Shown: piece after piece, positions 7,426 to 15,607 of the stretch
How positions within the stretch are numbered: position 1 is the stretch's first letter
Layout: the number at the start of each line of letters is the position of its first letter
NCBI GenBank assembly: GCA_947304185.1
Contig: CAMZAM010000017.1
Location: 1 to 52,113 of the forward strand
Direction of reading: 5' to 3'
Origin: an uncultured Bacteroidales bacterium
GTDB taxonomy: Bacteria; Bacteroidota; Bacteroidia; Bacteroidales; F082
Length of the DNA: 52,113 bases
Made by a program: the position numbers and the translations under genes
The notes under the pieces: generated by a model
Databases searched by the model: none
What the model saw: the letters and a program-made list of their open reading frames with translations, nothing else
What the model was told of the DNA's origin: nothing

Positions 7426-8628
7426 ATGCCTACAATTTCTAAGAAAGGCCAGTCAATGCCGGCTTCGCCAATCAGAAAGCTCGTTCCTTTCGCCGACGAA
7501 GCAAAATCAAGAGGTATCCACGTTTATCATCTCAACATCGGTCAGCCTGATATCGAGACAACCAACTACGCCCTCGATGCAGTGAAGAAATATGACGAGA
7601 AAGTCATAAAATACTCAAACTCAGCAGGAAACCTGTCGTATCGCCAGAAGATCTGCAAGTATTATGACAAGATCGGCATCAAGATCACTCCTGATGAGAT
7701 CATCGTGACAAACGGCGCCTCAGAGGCCCTCCAGATAGTGTTCATGACCATCATGGACCCAGACGATGAAGTGATCATCCCGGAACCGTTCTACGCTAAC
7801 TACAACGGCTTTGCTCAGACAGCCGAAGTGCGCGTAAAACCTATATATTCATCAATAGAAAACGGCTTCGCACTGCCTCCCATTGAGGACTTCGAGAAGG
7901 CCATCACTCCACACACTAAGGCCATCCTCATCTGCAACCCTAACAACCCTACAGGTTACCTCTATTCAGAGGAAGAGATGGAGACACTGCGCCAGATCGT
8001 GATGAAATATGACCTTTACCTCATCACCGACGAGGTCTATCGTGAGTTCTGCTACGACGGCAACCACCACTCATCAGCGATGCACCTCAAAGGCATTGAC
8101 AATAACGTCATCTTAATCGACTCAGAATCAAAGAGATATAGTGCTTGCGGCATCCGTGTTGGACGTCTCATCACAAAGAATAAAGAAGTCATCAGCACGG
8201 CGATGAAATTCGCTCAGGCACGTCTGTCGCCTCCGTCATACGGTCAGGTAGCAGCAGAAGCCGCCCTCGACACCCCAGCATCATATTTCGACGGCATCGT
8301 CAAGGAATACGAAGCACGCCGTAACGTCTGCGTCGAAGGCATCAACAAGATCCCGGGAGCATTCTGCCCAACACCTAAAGGTGCCTTCTACATCGTGGCA
8401 CATCTGCCAATCGACGACTCAGAGAGATTCTGCAAATGGATGCTCACCGACTTCAACTACGAAGGCAAGACTGTGATGTTCGCCCCAGCAAGCGGATTCT
8501 ACTCAACAAAAGGTCTCGGACTCCAGGAAGTGCGTATCAGCTATTGCCTCAACTGCGATGACCTGCGCGACGCTATGTTTATCTTAGGAAAAGCTCTTGA
8601 AGTGTATCCTGGTAAGAAAATGAACTAG
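7426..8628 (+). CDS. Pyridoxal phosphate aminotransferase, class I (aspartate aminotransferase-like)
   Basis: Cytoplasmic transaminase of fold type I, 400 residues. CNPNNPTGYLYSEEEM (the NPTG substrate loop, about residues 166-181), ITDEVYREF (Asp contacting the PLP ring nitrogen) and DSESKRYSACGIRVG, whose Lys should form the Schiff base and whose Arg pair binds phosphate and carboxylate, are all present. Closest in style to the aspartate aminotransferases of Bacteroidota, but the amino acid preference cannot be fixed by reading. Its stop TAG and the stop of the opposing namZ gene share the palindrome CTAG (8625-8628), so the two genes converge with a 4-base overlap and no visible terminator. 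Confidence 0.9.
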   Translation: MPTISKKGQSMPASPIRKLVPFADEAKSRGIHVYHLNIGQPDIETTNYALDAVKKYDEKVIKYSNSAGNLSYRQKICKYYDKIGIKITPDEIIVTNGASEALQIVFMTIMDPDDEVIIPEPFYANYNGFAQTAEVRVKPIYSSIENGFALPPIEDFEKAITPHTKAILICNPNNPTGYLYSEEEMETLRQIVMKYDLYLITDEVYREFCYDGNHHSSAMHLKGIDNNVILIDSESKRYSACGIRVGRLITKNKEVISTAMKFAQARLSPPSYGQVAAEAALDTPASYFDGIVKEYEARRNVCVEGINKIPGAFCPTPKGAFYIVAHLPIDDSERFCKWMLTDFNYEGKTVMFAPASGFYSTKGLGLQEVRISYCLNCDDLRDAMFILGKALEVYPGKKMN

Positions 8629-9809
8629 TAAATCAGATATTTCTCTCTGATTTTCAGATAGTTATCGATTCCGTCCTTCCACGATGAACGAATCTCATCC
8701 TCGGTAAAGGCGGAATCGATTTTTTGTTGCAGATCGGCAACACCTACCAGTTTTATGAAATAGTTATTGAAGAATTTCTCATCATCCTTAAGCTGATTTC
8801 GTGCATCCAAAAACCATGAGAGATTCAGCTTTTTCTCGTTTTGACGATAACGATGCGCATATTCCACGAGGTTCTTGCCGTGACATTCCTTGTCGGCATA
8901 AAGCGGCGCACGATGTCCCTCGGCAGTACGCGGCACAAACACGAAATCATCAGTCATCGCAGGATGTCCGTACACCTGAAACGGCATCTCGGTGCCACGT
9001 CCAACGCTGACATCAGTACCCTCAAACAGACAAAGCGAAGGGTAGAGGTACACCGACTCCCAGTTAGGCAGGTTAGGCGACGGCTTCACAGGCAGCCTGT
9101 AGATGGCATCACGGTTGTATCTTCCCATCGGGATGACCGTCAAATCACATCTCACTCCATCCTTGAGCCAGCCTTCGCCGTTGACCATCATGGCATATTC
9201 GCCTATAGTAAGACCATAAACTATTGGAACACAATGCATTCCGACAAATGAGGCATTCTCTTTTTCAAGCACCGGACCATCGACGTAGAAGCCGTTTGGG
9301 TTTGGACGGTCGAGTACAATGACAGGTATGCCGTTATCCGCAGCAGCCTCCATCACATAAGTCATGGTGGAGATATAAGTGTAAAACCTACAACCCACAT
9401 CCTGAAGGTCAAAAATAAGAATATCAATGCCTTGCAGCTGTTCATCGGTCGGTTTTTTATTCTTTCCGTAAAGGGAAACAATGGCAATGCCAGTCTTCTC
9501 GTCAACACCGGATGCTATGCTAGCTCCTTCATCGGCAGTGCCACGAAAGCCGTGTTCAGGAGTGAAGATCTTCACCACATCGACGCCGCAACTCAAAAGA
9601 GTATCAATGAGATGCGTGCCGTCATCCATAATGCTCGTCTGATTTGCAACCACTCCGACATGCTTGTTTTCAAGAATTGGAAGGTATTTTTCGGTCCTCA
9701 TCGCACCCACATTAGCGTCTTTCGCGTCAAGAAGTTTCAGTCCTTGAGCCTTGATAATCAATGTGATACATATAATAATGGCAAATAATGCCAAAATTCT
9801 TTTTGTCAT
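8625..9809 (-). CDS. namZ: Exo-beta-N-acetylmuramidase NamZ (DUF1343)
   Basis: Releases terminal N-acetylmuramic acid from peptidoglycan fragments; the DUF1343 family was recently defined as NamZ. The 394 residues begin with a signal-type hydrophobic segment (about 3-20), so the enzyme should be periplasmic or exported. The Rossmann-like catalytic part shows VGVVANQTS, IFTPEHGFRG (Glu is the likely catalytic residue) and IFDLQDVGCRFYTYISTM, then LDRPNPNG. The C-terminal half contains PSPNLPNWES and EGTDVSVGRGTE, also family hallmarks. A role in recycling cell wall sugars fits Bacteroidales. It is divergent from the LolE-like permease by only 39 bases. Confidence 0.9.
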   Translation of the reverse strand: MTKRILALFAIIICITLIIKAQGLKLLDAKDANVGAMRTEKYLPILENKHVGVVANQTSIMDDGTHLIDTLLSCGVDVVKIFTPEHGFRGTADEGASIASGVDEKTGIAIVSLYGKNKKPTDEQLQGIDILIFDLQDVGCRFYTYISTMTYVMEAAADNGIPVIVLDRPNPNGFYVDGPVLEKENASFVGMHCVPIVYGLTIGEYAMMVNGEGWLKDGVRCDLTVIPMGRYNRDAIYRLPVKPSPNLPNWESVYLYPSLCLFEGTDVSVGRGTEMPFQVYGHPAMTDDFVFVPRTAEGHRAPLYADKECHGKNLVEYAHRYRQNEKKLNLSWFLDARNQLKDDEKFFNNYFIKLVGVADLQQKIDSAFTEDEIRSSWKDGIDNYLKIREKYLIY

Positions 9810-9824
9810 TTATAATATTTTATT

Positions 9825-9832
9825 TATTTTTG
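9825..9832 (+). promoter_or_regulatory. -7 promoter element for the LolE-like permease gene
   Basis: TATTTTTG followed by CA, predicting a leader of about 12 bases before the ATG at 9849. Confidence 0.5.
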
Positions 9833-9848
9833 CAATGATAAGAAAAAA

Positions 9849-11069
9849 ATGAACGCGGCAACATTCATATCGAAAAGAATTTTTTCGCTGTCGAAGGAAA
9901 ATCTGTCTTCGACGGTGATGCGCATTGCCGTAACCAGCGTGGCTCTCGGAATCGCTATCATGTTGATTTCCATAGCGGTAGTTGTCGGTTTCAAGAATCA
10001 GATCAAAGATAAGGTGATAGGTTTCGTCGCCCCGATACATATCCAAGCGTTAAATCAAAACGAATCGATAGAAGAGACGCCGTTTCTTTTCGATAGCGTA
10101 CTGAATGCCCGTCTCGACAAGCCTTTTATCACCGAGATGCATAAGACGGCCGACAAAGCCGGCATCATCAAGACTGACGAAGAGATTCAGGCTGTGGTGC
10201 TAAAAGGCGTCGACCAAGATTATAACTGGAGTTACATCAGCTCGTATCTTGTCAGTGGTGAGGTGCCGCAATATGTTGAAGATGAACGTTCTAACGACGT
10301 CGTGGTGTCAAATATCATCGCTCATAAGATGAAGCTGAACGTAGGCGACGCGGTGCGTATCTGGTTTGTCGACCCAGAGATGAAGGCGAGGGGTCGTAAA
10401 TTCAATGTCGTCGGCATTTACGAGACTGGCCTGCAGGAGTGCGATGAACGCTATCTTTACTGCGATTTGAATCAGATTCGCCGACTCAACGGCTGGAACA
10501 ACGGCGAGATAGGTCATCTTGAGATTTGGGTTGATAATCAAGAACTTATCAGCGAATATAACAACCAGATTTACTATAGCATTCCGATGAACCTCGTCTC
10601 ATACACAGCGATGGAGAGCTACCCGAACATCTTCGACTGGCTCGAGCTTCAGGATATGAACGTGGTGATAATCATCGCATTGATGTTGCTTGTGGCAGGC
10701 ATCACAATAATCAGTATGTTGTTGATAATCATACTCGAACGCACCTCGACGATAGGACTGCTCAAGGCCATGGGAGCCAGCAACGGTCTCATCCGCCGCA
10801 TATTCATGAAACGTTCGTTCCGTATATTATTAATAGGTATGATCATCGGCAACATCATAGGCATCGGTTTGTGCCTGATACAGCTGCATTATAACGTGAT
10901 TTCGCTCTCGCCGGAGTCGTATTACCTCTCGGCAGTGCCAATCGAGTTGAACATCTGGTACATCCTGGCTTTGAACGCAGGCACCATGATTCTCTGGATA
11001 CTGATGCTGCTGTTGCCAACGATGCTTATCAACAACGTAAGACCTTCAAAATCAATAAGATTTGAGTAA
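9849..11069 (+). CDS. FtsX-like ABC transporter permease, LolC/LolE family
   Basis: Inner-membrane permease of 406 residues with the LolE plan: one membrane segment near the N-terminus (about 27-47, ending GFKNQIKDKVIGF), a large periplasmic domain (about 48-265), then three membrane segments in the FtsX domain (about 272-300, 323-345, 370-395). The loop ERTSTIGLLKAMGASNGLIR is the conserved cytoplasmic coupling region that contacts the ATPase. The family extracts lipoproteins from the inner membrane for delivery to the outer membrane. The matching LolD ATPase is not adjacent, as is common in Bacteroidota. It might instead be another MacB-type exporter. Confidence 0.85.
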   Translation: MNAATFISKRIFSLSKENLSSTVMRIAVTSVALGIAIMLISIAVVVGFKNQIKDKVIGFVAPIHIQALNQNESIEETPFLFDSVLNARLDKPFITEMHKTADKAGIIKTDEEIQAVVLKGVDQDYNWSYISSYLVSGEVPQYVEDERSNDVVVSNIIAHKMKLNVGDAVRIWFVDPEMKARGRKFNVVGIYETGLQECDERYLYCDLNQIRRLNGWNNGEIGHLEIWVDNQELISEYNNQIYYSIPMNLVSYTAMESYPNIFDWLELQDMNVVIIIALMLLVAGITIISMLLIIILERTSTIGLLKAMGASNGLIRRIFMKRSFRILLIGMIIGNIIGIGLCLIQLHYNVISLSPESYYLSAVPIELNIWYILALNAGTMILWILMLLLPTMLINNVRPSKSIRFE

Positions 11070-11086
11070 TTAAAACTATAAAAATT

Positions 11087-11518
11087 ATGATGGAAAATTT
11101 CAAAATCGAACCTTTAAAAGGCTATGGCGACCTCGAATTCGGAACGCCAATCGACGATGTCGTTGAAACACTTGGCCAGCCTACCAATCAGGAAGAAATA
11201 GAGTCGGCCTATGAAGACGACAACCACGTGGTGGTCCTCGACTACGAAGATCATGACTTCTCGGCTTATTTCGAGGGTAACACCACGATGAAACTCACCA
11301 ATTTCTACACCTTCAACGAGAAATCGGAGCTGTTTGGAGCTAAGGTTTTCGACCTGAACAAGGAGGAGATCATCGAACTCATGAAACAGAACGGCTACGA
11401 AGATTTTATCGAAGACAAAGAAGACGGCGACTGCATCTCATTCGATGAGTTGAATCTCGACTTCTATTTTGATGACAATCAATTGGTTGAGGTGTTCTGG
11501 GAGTGCCAGCGCGGATGA
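11087..11518 (+). CDS. Small acidic protein of unknown function
   Basis: I do not recognise a named family. The 143 residues (142 if the second ATG at 11090 is used) are cytoplasmic, strongly acidic and rich in aromatic residues, with two similar beta-type stretches (YGDLEFGTPIDDVVETLG and later FDELNLDFYFDDNQLVEVFW). The pattern FGxPIDDVVETLGQPT resembles small lipoprotein or immunity-like domains that follow a glycine-rich turn, but this is only a shape resemblance. It follows the LolE-like gene by 17 bases and may be in its operon. Its last 40 bases overlap the 3' end of the opposing xerD gene. Confidence 0.7.
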   Translation: MMENFKIEPLKGYGDLEFGTPIDDVVETLGQPTNQEEIESAYEDDNHVVVLDYEDHDFSAYFEGNTTMKLTNFYTFNEKSELFGAKVFDLNKEEIIELMKQNGYEDFIEDKEDGDCISFDELNLDFYFDDNQLVEVFWECQRG

Positions 11519-12405
11519 AACATCGTGATAACCTCACGGAGATATTCGTCTGAGACGTGAGTATAGATTTCTGTCGTCGTGATGCTCGAATGTCCCAGCA
11601 TCTGCTGAACTGCACGCAAGTCGGCACCTCCCTCTAAGAGATGTGTCGCAAACGAATGCCGCAAGGTGTGCGGACTGATAGTCTTTTTGATTCCAGCCTT
11701 CTCTGCAAGACTTTTCACCAACAGAAACACGCTCTGACGTGTTAGACTGGTGCCACGTGCGCTGATGAATACCTTATCAGTGTATTTTGCCTTTATTTCC
11801 TGATGAAGACGTTCGCCCTTGACATAAAGCATCAACTCGTTTAAGGTGCGTTTCCCAATAGGGACGAGACGTTCCTTTTCGCCTTTACCTACGATACGGA
11901 TAAACTCGTCTTTCATGTATATATCACTGATATTCAATGATACAACTTCAGAGACACGTAACCCGCAACCGTACATCACTTCAATTATGGCTTTGTTGCG
12001 ATGCCCGAACTGCTGACTCAAGTCGATGCTGTCGAGCATCCTCACTATCTCTTCATAACTCAAAACCTCCGGGATATGACGACCGATTGAAGGAAAGCTG
12101 ACAAGCAGGGTAGGATCATCCTCACAAATCTTCTCCTGGATGAGATAACGGTAAAAACTCTTCAAGCCAGACAATATACGAGCTTGCGACGAAGCAACAA
12201 TGCCAAGATCATATAGATTAGCGAAGAAATCTTCGATGTCATGATGGGTGATAGCTGTTACTGACATAGACTTGCCGCTACTTTCAAGATACTCTCTAAA
12301 CAATTCAATATCATGACAATACGCATTAAGAGTATTCTCCGACAGCGACTGCTCAAGACGCAGGTAATCGCTAAAATGCCTTATCAAATCCTTATCGAGT
12401 AACAT
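11479..12405 (-). CDS. xerD: Tyrosine recombinase XerC/XerD family
   Basis: Site-specific recombinase that resolves chromosome dimers at dif during division. Numbered from the ATG at 12403-12405 (308 residues), the N-terminal SAM-like DNA-binding domain covers about 1-95 and the catalytic residues are all present: Arg150 (GCGLRVSE), Lys174 (VGKGEKER), His246 and Arg249 (HTLRHSFATH), His272 and the nucleophile Tyr281 (TEIYTHV). The frame stays open to a TTG at 12420, but that codon lies inside the predicted promoter, so the ATG is preferred. With no integrase-type neighbours it is the housekeeping enzyme, not a mobile-element one. Whether it is XerC or XerD is not certain. Confidence 0.9.
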   Translation of the reverse strand: MLLDKDLIRHFSDYLRLEQSLSENTLNAYCHDIELFREYLESSGKSMSVTAITHHDIEDFFANLYDLGIVASSQARILSGLKSFYRYLIQEKICEDDPTLLVSFPSIGRHIPEVLSYEEIVRMLDSIDLSQQFGHRNKAIIEVMYGCGLRVSEVVSLNISDIYMKDEFIRIVGKGEKERLVPIGKRTLNELMLYVKGERLHQEIKAKYTDKVFISARGTSLTRQSVFLLVKSLAEKAGIKKTISPHTLRHSFATHLLEGGADLRAVQQMLGHSSITTTEIYTHVSDEYLREVITMFHPRWHSQNTSTN

Positions 12406-12409
12406 TTTG

Positions 12410-12417
12410 CAAAAATA
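12410..12417 (-). promoter_or_regulatory. -7 promoter element for xerD, predicting a leaderless mRNA
   Basis: TATTTTTG on the minus strand, followed by CAAA and then the ATG. Using the spacing seen at the SRP RNA gene (start 5 bases after the G), transcription would begin on the A of the start codon. Confidence 0.45.
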
Positions 12418-12460
12418 CAAAAAAAAAGCGACCTACCACAGGGTACTGTGAGTATTTCAT
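12411..12460. repeat. CGACYTACC hairpin repeat, copy A (degenerate)
   Basis: Core CGACCTACCACAGGGTACTG at 12429-12448. The left stem AAATAC (12413-12418) and right stem GTATTT (12452-12457) still pair, but a run of nine A and a G separates the left stem from the core. It overlaps the xerD promoter. Confidence 0.65.
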
Positions 12461-12480
12461 AAATAGGATTAACTATTTGA

Positions 12481-12556
12481 TATTTTTAATACCATTTGCA
12501 GAAATACGACCTACCACAGGGTACTGTTGAGTATTTCGAAAATGGTATTAAAAATA
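12481..12556. repeat. CGACYTACC hairpin repeat, copy B (complete)
   Basis: Outer arms 12481-12497 (TATTTTTAATACCATTT) and 12540-12556 are perfect 17-base complements. Inner arms are GAAATAC (12501-12507) and GTATTTC (12531-12537). In the loop, TACC (12512-12515) and GGTA (12520-12523) can pair around ACAG. It lies upstream of the mpl promoter. Confidence 0.85.
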
Positions 12557-12579
12557 TACAACCATTCCAAACTTTTTTG

Positions 12580-12587
12580 TAAATTTG
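12580..12587 (+). promoter_or_regulatory. -7 promoter element for mpl
   Basis: TAAATTTG followed by CAG, 20 bases upstream of the chosen ATG at 12608. Confidence 0.6.
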
Positions 12588-12607
12588 CAGTGACAAATAT
12601 TGAAAAT

Positions 12608-13969
12608 ATGAAGAAAGTCCATTTTATTGCAGTCGGCGGCAGCGCTATGCATAATCTCGCAATCGCCTTACACAGAAAGGGTTACGAAGTCACAGGTTCG
12701 GATGATGAGATCTTTGAGCCTTCCCGCACACGTCTTGAAAAAGAAGGCATACTACCGAAGGAATTTGGATGGCATCCAGAGCTTTTAGACGATTCGTATG
12801 AGGCCGTCATCCTTGGTATGCATGCCCGCATCGATAACCCTGAACTCGTTCGCGCTCAAGAACTTGGACTTAAAATATACTCATATCCTGAATATCTTTA
12901 CGAGCAAAGTAAAGACAAGATCCGCATCGTGATTGGCGGCAGTCACGGAAAGACGACGATAACTTCGATGATTCTGCATGTGATGAAACAAGCCGGCATC
13001 GAGACCGATTTCATGGTAGGAGCTCAGCTCGAAGGTTTCGACGTGATGGTACGTCTCAGCGAGACCGCGAAATACATGGTGATCGAAGGCGATGAATACC
13101 TCACTTCACCTATTGACAGAGTCCCGAAGTTCCACAAATATCATCCGCATATCGCAGTGATCAGCGGAATAGGCTGGGACCACGTCAACGTCTTCCCGAC
13201 ATTCGATAGCTATCTCGAACAGTTTAGAATCTTTGTCAATACAATTGAGAAAGGCGGCTGCCTGATTTATGACGGTAACGACCCTGAAGCCGTGAAGATA
13301 GCAGCAAACGCCAAAGTTCCGACTTATGGTTATGAGATTCATCCTTATAAAACCGACGGCGATGATACCATTTTGATTATGCCTAATGGAAAAGAGGAGA
13401 AGGTGCAGATCTTTGGCGAGCATAACATGAAGAATATCAATGCGGCACGCTATGTGGCGAAGCAAGTCGGCATCAGCGATGAGCAGTTTTATGAGGCCAT
13501 CAAGACATTCAAAGGCGCTGCCCGAAGACTTGAACTTTTATTTGAAAACAAGGCCAAAGGCAACCTCGTGTTTCGCGACTTCGCTCATGCACCGTCGAAA
13601 GTCCTGGCAACAGTGAAGGCTTTAAGAGAGCAGTATGCTAACAAGAACCTCTTGGTAGTCTTTGAGTTACACACTTACAGCAGCCTCAGCGAGGTCTTCA
13701 TCGACCATTACGCACATTGCCTCGACAACTGCGACAAAGCCGTCGTTTTCTACGATCCGCATGCAGTGGCAATTAAAAAGCTCGACATGATGACCGATGA
13801 AAGAATCATCAAAGGCTTCCAACGACATGATTTAAAGGTGGTTCACTCGAAAGATGAACTTGTGCAACTTTTAAGCACATGTTGTGAAAAGACCAACACT
13901 GTCGGCGGTTTCATGAGCTCAGGAGACTTCAATGGACTTACCACTGATGATTTAAAAAAGTTGCTTTAG
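12608..13969 (+). CDS. mpl: Mur ligase family: UDP-MurNAc:tripeptide ligase (Mpl-like)
   Basis: ATP-dependent ligase that attaches recovered murein peptide to UDP-MurNAc, feeding recycled cell wall peptide back into synthesis. The 453 residues start MKKVHFIAVGGSAMHN, the MurC/Mpl N-terminal nucleotide-binding fold. The ATP loop GGSHGKTTITSM lies at about 119-130 and the ligase C-terminal domain shows FRDFAHAPSKVLATVKAL. The frame is open from 12527, but the promoter at 12580-12587 falls inside that extension, so the ATG at 12608 is the start. The AHAPSK and GGSAMHN signatures favour Mpl over MurC; MurC activity cannot be fully excluded. It is consistent with NamZ nearby as cell wall recycling. 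Confidence 0.85.
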   Translation: MKKVHFIAVGGSAMHNLAIALHRKGYEVTGSDDEIFEPSRTRLEKEGILPKEFGWHPELLDDSYEAVILGMHARIDNPELVRAQELGLKIYSYPEYLYEQSKDKIRIVIGGSHGKTTITSMILHVMKQAGIETDFMVGAQLEGFDVMVRLSETAKYMVIEGDEYLTSPIDRVPKFHKYHPHIAVISGIGWDHVNVFPTFDSYLEQFRIFVNTIEKGGCLIYDGNDPEAVKIAANAKVPTYGYEIHPYKTDGDDTILIMPNGKEEKVQIFGEHNMKNINAARYVAKQVGISDEQFYEAIKTFKGAARRLELLFENKAKGNLVFRDFAHAPSKVLATVKALREQYANKNLLVVFELHTYSSLSEVFIDHYAHCLDNCDKAVVFYDPHAVAIKKLDMMTDERIIKGFQRHDLKVVHSKDELVQLLSTCCEKTNTVGGFMSSGDFNGLTTDDLKKLL

Positions 13970-14036
13970 AATTAGCAGAAATGCGACTTACCACAGGGTA
14001 CTGAGAGCATTTCGAAAGTGGCATTAAAAATTCTAA
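13966..14036. repeat. CGACYTACC hairpin repeat, copy C, spanning two convergent stop codons
   Basis: Outer arms TTAGAATT (13966-13973) and AATTCTAA (14029-14036) contain the stop codons of mpl and of the opposing amidohydrolase gene. Inner arms GAAATGC (13978-13984) and GCATTTC (14007-14013) differ from copy B by a matched A-to-G and T-to-C change. The core is CGACTTACCACAGGGTACTG. It could act as a bidirectional terminator. Confidence 0.85.
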
Positions 14037-15604
14037 TACACCATCTCCCCATTGATAAATGTATTCATTACCTTTACTTCGGGAATGTTTTCATCTTCAA
14101 TGGTCATGATATCATCGGAAAGTATCACAAAATCAGCTTCTTTGCCGATTTCGATGCTGCCTTTGCGGGACTCGGCGAAGTAACCTTTAGCGGCCCAAAT
14201 TGTCATCGACCTTAGCGCTTCTTCACAACTTAACTTATTATCAGTCAGATGTTTACGTGCCACTGACGAATAAAACGTCTTAAGTGGGGAGACGTGCTCG
14301 ATAGGGAAGTCGGTGCCGTTGATGAGCCAACCGTTCTGTTCTAGCAAAGTCTTATAAGCGTAGGCATTCTTCACACGTTCAGAGCCCAATCTATCTTCAG
14401 CCCAAGGCATGTCGGATGTGCAATGTGTGGCTTGAATCGAAGGTATGATGCTATATTCTTTGTAAAGCACAAGATCCTGAAGGTCAACGACTTGCGAGTG
14501 CTCAACACGCCATCTGAGGTCGTTTTCACCTTTCAGAAACTTGGCATATTCGTTGAGAATCATCCTCACGCCGCCGTCGCCAATAGCATGACAGCACACC
14601 TGATAGCCAGCGTTATATGCCTTTTCGCACACATGATCGTAGAAACTCTCGCATTCAACAAACAGTCCCGAAGTCTCAGGAGCATCAGAGTATGGTTCAA
14701 GCAACTTCGCACCACGCGAGCCCAAGGCGCCGTCGGCGTAGATCTTCACTGAGCGTATAGTAAGTCTTTCTTTCTCGATGACTCCGAACTTCATGAAGTA
14801 ATCCATGGTCTCGTCATCAGGATTGATCATGGCGTTGACTTTCATCTTCAGGATTCCTGCCTGCTGCAATGAGTCAATCAAAGCGATGGAACGGATGTCA
14901 AGACCGGCATCAGTGACGCCTGTCAAGCCATGAGCGAAACAGTCGCGTTGTGCGATCTTTAAAGCATTGATTCTCTGTTTGTTATTGAGTGATGGAACGA
15001 TAGCTTTCGCCATGTCGGCAGCGTTGTCGAGAAGGATACCACCTGGCTTGACATCAATACGATTAACTCCATCTAATCCGATGATTTTCAGCACGTTATC
15101 GCTGACAAGCACAGCATGGCCATCAACACGGGTGATAAGTACGTTCTTGCTAGGAAAACGTCTGTTAAGCTCAGTGTTTTCAGGGAATTCCTTCACCTTC
15201 CAGAGGTTCTGGTCCCAACCTCGTCCCAAGAGCCATTCTGAATCGTTGTTTTCGTTATGTTTTGCAAGACGTTCCAATACTTCATCAAACGATTTGCAGC
15301 CGTTTAAGTCAGCATAACGGACTTTTGTCTCGCCGTAACCTACAAAATGACAGTGGCCGTCGATGAAGCCCGGATAGATGCTCTGACCTCGCGCGTCGAG
15401 GGTCTTCGAAGCGTCGTAGCGACGAAAGATCTTTCTATCCGAGCCTATGGCGACAAATTTTCCATCGTCGACAGCAAAAGCAGTGGTCTTACTGAACTGA
15501 CTGTCAACAGTGTAGACGTTGGCATTATGCACGATAAGGTCGACTTTCGTCTTGCTGCACGAAACCAACGAAATCAATAATATGAAAAAGAATAATTTCC
15601 TCAT
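14033..15604 (-). CDS. Amidohydrolase family 3 lipoprotein (YtcJ-like)
   Basis: Metal-dependent hydrolase of 523 residues. A lipoprotein signal with lipobox LVSC (Cys16) anchors it in the envelope. The amidohydrolase barrel shows the metal-binding FIDGHCHF block (about 78-85), RVDGHAVLVS, ADGALGSRG, CCHAIGDGGVRM and VEHSQVVD (His ligands), and NGTDFPIEH. The C-terminal GSIEIGKEADFVIL closes the composite beta-sandwich domain. Members hydrolyse N-substituted formamides, amides or similar small molecules, and the substrate here is unknown. It lies 3 bases downstream of the Omp28-like gene on the same strand, so the two are probably co-transcribed, which is odd given their unrelated functions. 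Confidence 0.85.
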   Translation of the reverse strand: MRKLFFFILLISLVSCSKTKVDLIVHNANVYTVDSQFSKTTAFAVDDGKFVAIGSDRKIFRRYDASKTLDARGQSIYPGFIDGHCHFVGYGETKVRYADLNGCKSFDEVLERLAKHNENNDSEWLLGRGWDQNLWKVKEFPENTELNRRFPSKNVLITRVDGHAVLVSDNVLKIIGLDGVNRIDVKPGGILLDNAADMAKAIVPSLNNKQRINALKIAQRDCFAHGLTGVTDAGLDIRSIALIDSLQQAGILKMKVNAMINPDDETMDYFMKFGVIEKERLTIRSVKIYADGALGSRGAKLLEPYSDAPETSGLFVECESFYDHVCEKAYNAGYQVCCHAIGDGGVRMILNEYAKFLKGENDLRWRVEHSQVVDLQDLVLYKEYSIIPSIQATHCTSDMPWAEDRLGSERVKNAYAYKTLLEQNGWLINGTDFPIEHVSPLKTFYSSVARKHLTDNKLSCEEALRSMTIWAAKGYFAESRKGSIEIGKEADFVILSDDIMTIEDENIPEVKVMNTFINGEMVY

Positions 15605-15607
15605 AAA

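Noticed and set aside
12527..12607. N-terminal extension of mpl
   Set aside because: It runs through a hairpin repeat and the TAAATTTG promoter element; homologous ligases start at MKKVHFIAVGG.
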